From: Serratia symbiotica
Lineage (GTDB): Bacteria; Pseudomonadota; Gammaproteobacteria; Enterobacterales; Enterobacteriaceae
Length of the DNA stretch: 64,000 nucleotides
NCBI RefSeq assembly: GCF_000821185.2
Contig: NZ_CP050855.1
Coordinates: 558,001 to 622,000, forward strand
Direction: 5' to 3'
A program made the position numbers and the translations under genes. Below the pieces are notes generated by a model, which searched no databases, was not told where the DNA came from, and worked only from the letters and a program-made list of their open reading frames with translations. Below, in pieces: positions 63,209-64,000 of the stretch. Numbering within the stretch: the first letter of the stretch is position 1; each line of letters opens with the position of its first letter.

Positions 63209-64000
63209 TTGTGCAACCAATTCAACGAGATATCCCTATGCCTGCACGTTCATTACGCCAGAAATTTTTTTAAGAATATACTTGCATCTCTGCACTGTTA
63301 TCGCCAACAGGCACTCATCGACGCTACGAATGCAGTAATTAATGGCGCTTCTCTCACCCTTACAGTATTGGCCGTTATTTACCTGGATATGCCAGCGTTA
63401 AACATAAAATTAAGCGCGTTGATAGGCTGTTAGGTAATCAACATTTACACGATAAAATGGATTGTATTTTTCAAAAAATCACACAACATATTACCCATAA
63501 TATGTCCAGGGTGATCAGTCTGATCGACTGGAGTGGTTATCACTCTGCTAATTTTCAGCTTCTGAGGGCTAGCCTGGCCTATGATGGTCGCTCGTTACCC
63601 TTATTACCCTTAATGAGTTGTGTTGCGTCCTCATCACAGTGAGGTAGCCTGAGTGTGCATGAACATTTTCTTGATACACTCGCAAAGTGTTTCATTCCGA
63701 AGACTGAAGTTATCATTATTACCGATGCTGGTTTTCAGGGACACGGGTTCCGGCTGATCCGTTCCCGGGGATGGATCTTTCTCTGCCGGGTGCTGGGAGC
63801 ACAGTACCACAGCATTAATGGTGAATGGGAAAAGGTAAAAGACATCAACAGTAAAGCTTCGCTTACGCCATCTTATCTCGGACAAGGTCTTCTGGGACGA
63901 GATAAAAATGCGCGGTATCAAGGTTATTTTTATCTTTATAAAAGCAAACCGAAGGGGCAAAAATTTAAGCGTGCGAAGGACAAAGCAGCACGTGCAATGG
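63209..64000 (+). mobile_element. decayed IS4-family transposase, cut by the window end
   Basis: Frames in succession give LHCYRQQALIDATNAVINGA, then VKHKIKRVDRLLGNQHLHD with ITHNMSRVISLIDWSGYHSA and LRASLAYDGRSLPLLP, then VIIITDAGFQGHGFRLI with YLYKSKPKGQKFKRAKDKAA. These match IS4-family transposases, including the DDE-type ITDAGF region. At least three frameshifts or stops break it, so it is inactive. It continues past base 64000. Confidence 0.8.

Overview
The window reads as an Enterobacterales chromosome, most likely a Serratia and plausibly a host-associated one such as S. symbiotica. This is an inference from recalled ortholog similarity, gene order, the long N-terminal extension of ExbB, and the mix of intact housekeeping genes with decayed genes and insertion-sequence remnants. 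No database search was run.

Layout. 1-2050 is a low-GC, 5'-truncated toxin/adhesin-like gene. 2344-5979 is exbD-exbB, then divergent metC and yghB, with a Fur-like box and tandem met boxes between the two units. 6007-11093 is a minus-strand run: ftsP, plsC, degS, degQ. zapG and zapE are divergent at 11286-13083. 13451-15730 holds rplM-rpsI and sspA-sspB. 15908-21801 is gltD-gltB (minus). arcB lies at 22546-24879 with the sRNA ArcZ convergent at its 3' end. 25188-26782 is a decayed stretch (IS256-type remnant, broken ygjR, unrecognised sequence). 26783-29562 is yqjA, a frameshifted mzrA, and yqjC-D-E-K. 30036-34947 holds rnpB, rsmI, lpoA, yraN, diaA and dolP. A rearrangement junction (34948-35693) leads to yggL, trmB, mutY, yggX and mltC, then ghxP and yjcE.

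43113-45283 is a small accessory island. Two decayed IS256-family transposase ends face each other around a Phd/ParE-type toxin-antitoxin pair with a perfect palindromic operator. Two solitary CRISPR-like repeats lie 1.4 kb apart in the same island, and no cas gene is visible in the window. sprT and fumA follow. The pyruvate dehydrogenase block is next: aroP, pdhR, aceE, aceF, lpd, acnB, with PdhR operator boxes and two unusually long hairpins. The last 4 kb is AT-rich and looks acquired: a PuuB-like FAD oxidoreductase split by a frameshift, a PuuP-like permease, and a decayed IS4-family transposase that runs off the end.

Functionally the window combines central carbon and nitrogen metabolism (PDH complex, fumarase, aconitase, glutamate synthase, cystathionine lyase), redox signalling (ArcB/ArcZ), envelope upkeep (DegS/DegQ, LpoA, MltC, FtsP, DolP, two DedA proteins, ExbBD), and translation and RNA processing (L13, S9, RNase P, RsmI, TrmB). 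The clearest decay events are mzrA, ygjR, the puuB-like gene and three classes of IS debris.
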